A stretch of DNA of 7,208 nt. Source: Anaeroplasmataceae bacterium. Its GTDB lineage: Bacteria > Bacillota_I > Bacilli_A > Acholeplasmatales > Anaeroplasmataceae. The stretch is taken from NCBI GenBank assembly GCA_029050385.1, contig JAIDMV010000367.1:1-7208 (forward strand). The letters run 5' to 3'. Shown here piece by piece: positions 7,034 through 7,208 of this stretch (position 1 is its first letter; every line of letters starts with the position of its first letter). The position numbers and the translations under genes are program-made. The notes under the pieces were generated by a model. The model did no database searches. It had not been told where the DNA came from and saw only the letters and a program-made list of their open reading frames with translations.

Positions 7034-7040
7034 AGGAGGT
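7034..7040 (+). promoter_or_regulatory. Ribosome binding site of the coat-protein-like gene
   Basis: AGGAGGT lies six bases before ATG at 7047, an ideal site and spacing. It supports this short frame as a real gene although the window cuts it off after 54 codons. Confidence 0.85.
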
Positions 7041-7046
7041 AAAAAT

Positions 7047-7208
7047 ATGAATTTCACAGGCACAAATTTTAATTCTTGTGGATGTGGAGATAATGGTGGC
7101 TGTCCTACAACAACTCCAACCTATCAGCAATGCAATCAGGTTGTTCAAACATGTAATGTAGAAGATATTCCACACTATACAAATTATCATACACATGTAG
7201 TACTCAAC
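7047..7208 (+). CDS. Small Cys/His-containing protein, probable CotD-like spore coat protein (3'-truncated)
   Basis: The first 54 residues are visible; the frame runs open to the window end. Five cysteines lie at 11, 13, 19, 29 and 36 in a Gly/Thr/Gln/Asn-rich, low-complexity stretch that includes CGCGDNGGCP (11-20). It is followed by VEDIPHYTNYHTHVV (38-52), with histidines at 43, 48 and 50. A Cys-rich start leading to an IPH...HTHVV motif is what I recall of CotD-family inner spore coat proteins, which are cross-linked into the coat late in sporulation by the mother cell. The match is from memory and based on one short motif, so other small Cys-rich proteins remain possible. There is no signal peptide. 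The ribosome binding site is excellent. If correct, the organism is an endospore former, and expression would be expected from a mother-cell sigma factor. Confidence 0.6.
   Translation, partial: MNFTGTNFNSCGCGDNGGCPTTTPTYQQCNQVVQTCNVEDIPHYTNYHTHVVLN

Noticed and set aside
7005..7196. Reverse-strand open frame of 63 codons, Ile/Cys-rich
   Set aside because: It is antisense to the coat-like gene, whose forward frame has an ideal ribosome binding site; the hydrophobic look comes from the AT-rich complement.

Overview
The window is AT-rich DNA from a low-GC Gram-positive bacterium (Firmicutes/Bacillota). Strong Shine-Dalgarno sites precede the genes and short intrinsic terminators separate them. 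The anchor is a full-length polC, the replicative DNA polymerase III alpha subunit specific to low-GC Gram-positives. Its divergent N-terminus, a DUF3737 protein, a PF12811-type Bax-inhibitor-1 protein and a probable spore-coat gene best suit an anaerobic, possibly gut-dwelling member of the Erysipelotrichia or a nearby lineage. That placement is an inference from general impression, not from a search.

Layout, all genes on the + strand. (1) 1-762 is the 3' part of a gene for a membrane protein with one N-terminal and about three C-terminal membrane segments around an extracytoplasmic domain; it is possibly DUF1189-like. (2) 780-5234 is polC, 17 bases after the first gene and almost certainly on the same transcript. 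(3) 5235-5327 is a regulatory gap with phased repeats, a weak hairpin and a near-consensus sigma-A promoter. (4) 5328-6065 encodes a seven-segment Bax-inhibitor-1/YccA family protein with a GTG start, followed by a terminator at 6073-6101. (5) 6115-6972 encodes a DUF3737 protein with a regular 19-residue beta-helix repeat, followed by a terminator whose loop contains the stop codon. (6) 7047 to the window end is the start of a small Cys- and His-containing protein, probably a CotD-like spore coat protein.

The genes do not form an obvious single pathway. Replication (polC with an upstream membrane protein), a membrane stress or ion-leak type protein, a beta-helix protein of unknown function and a sporulation structural gene lie in separate or semi-separate transcription units. 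I see no mobile element, CRISPR array, tRNA, rRNA or riboswitch, no non-coding stretch above 300 bases, and no convincing new multi-gene system. The points most worth a second look are the DUF3737 repeat, the altered C-terminal tail and enlarged zinc loop of PolC, and the overlapping repeat, hairpin and promoter before the Bax-inhibitor gene.
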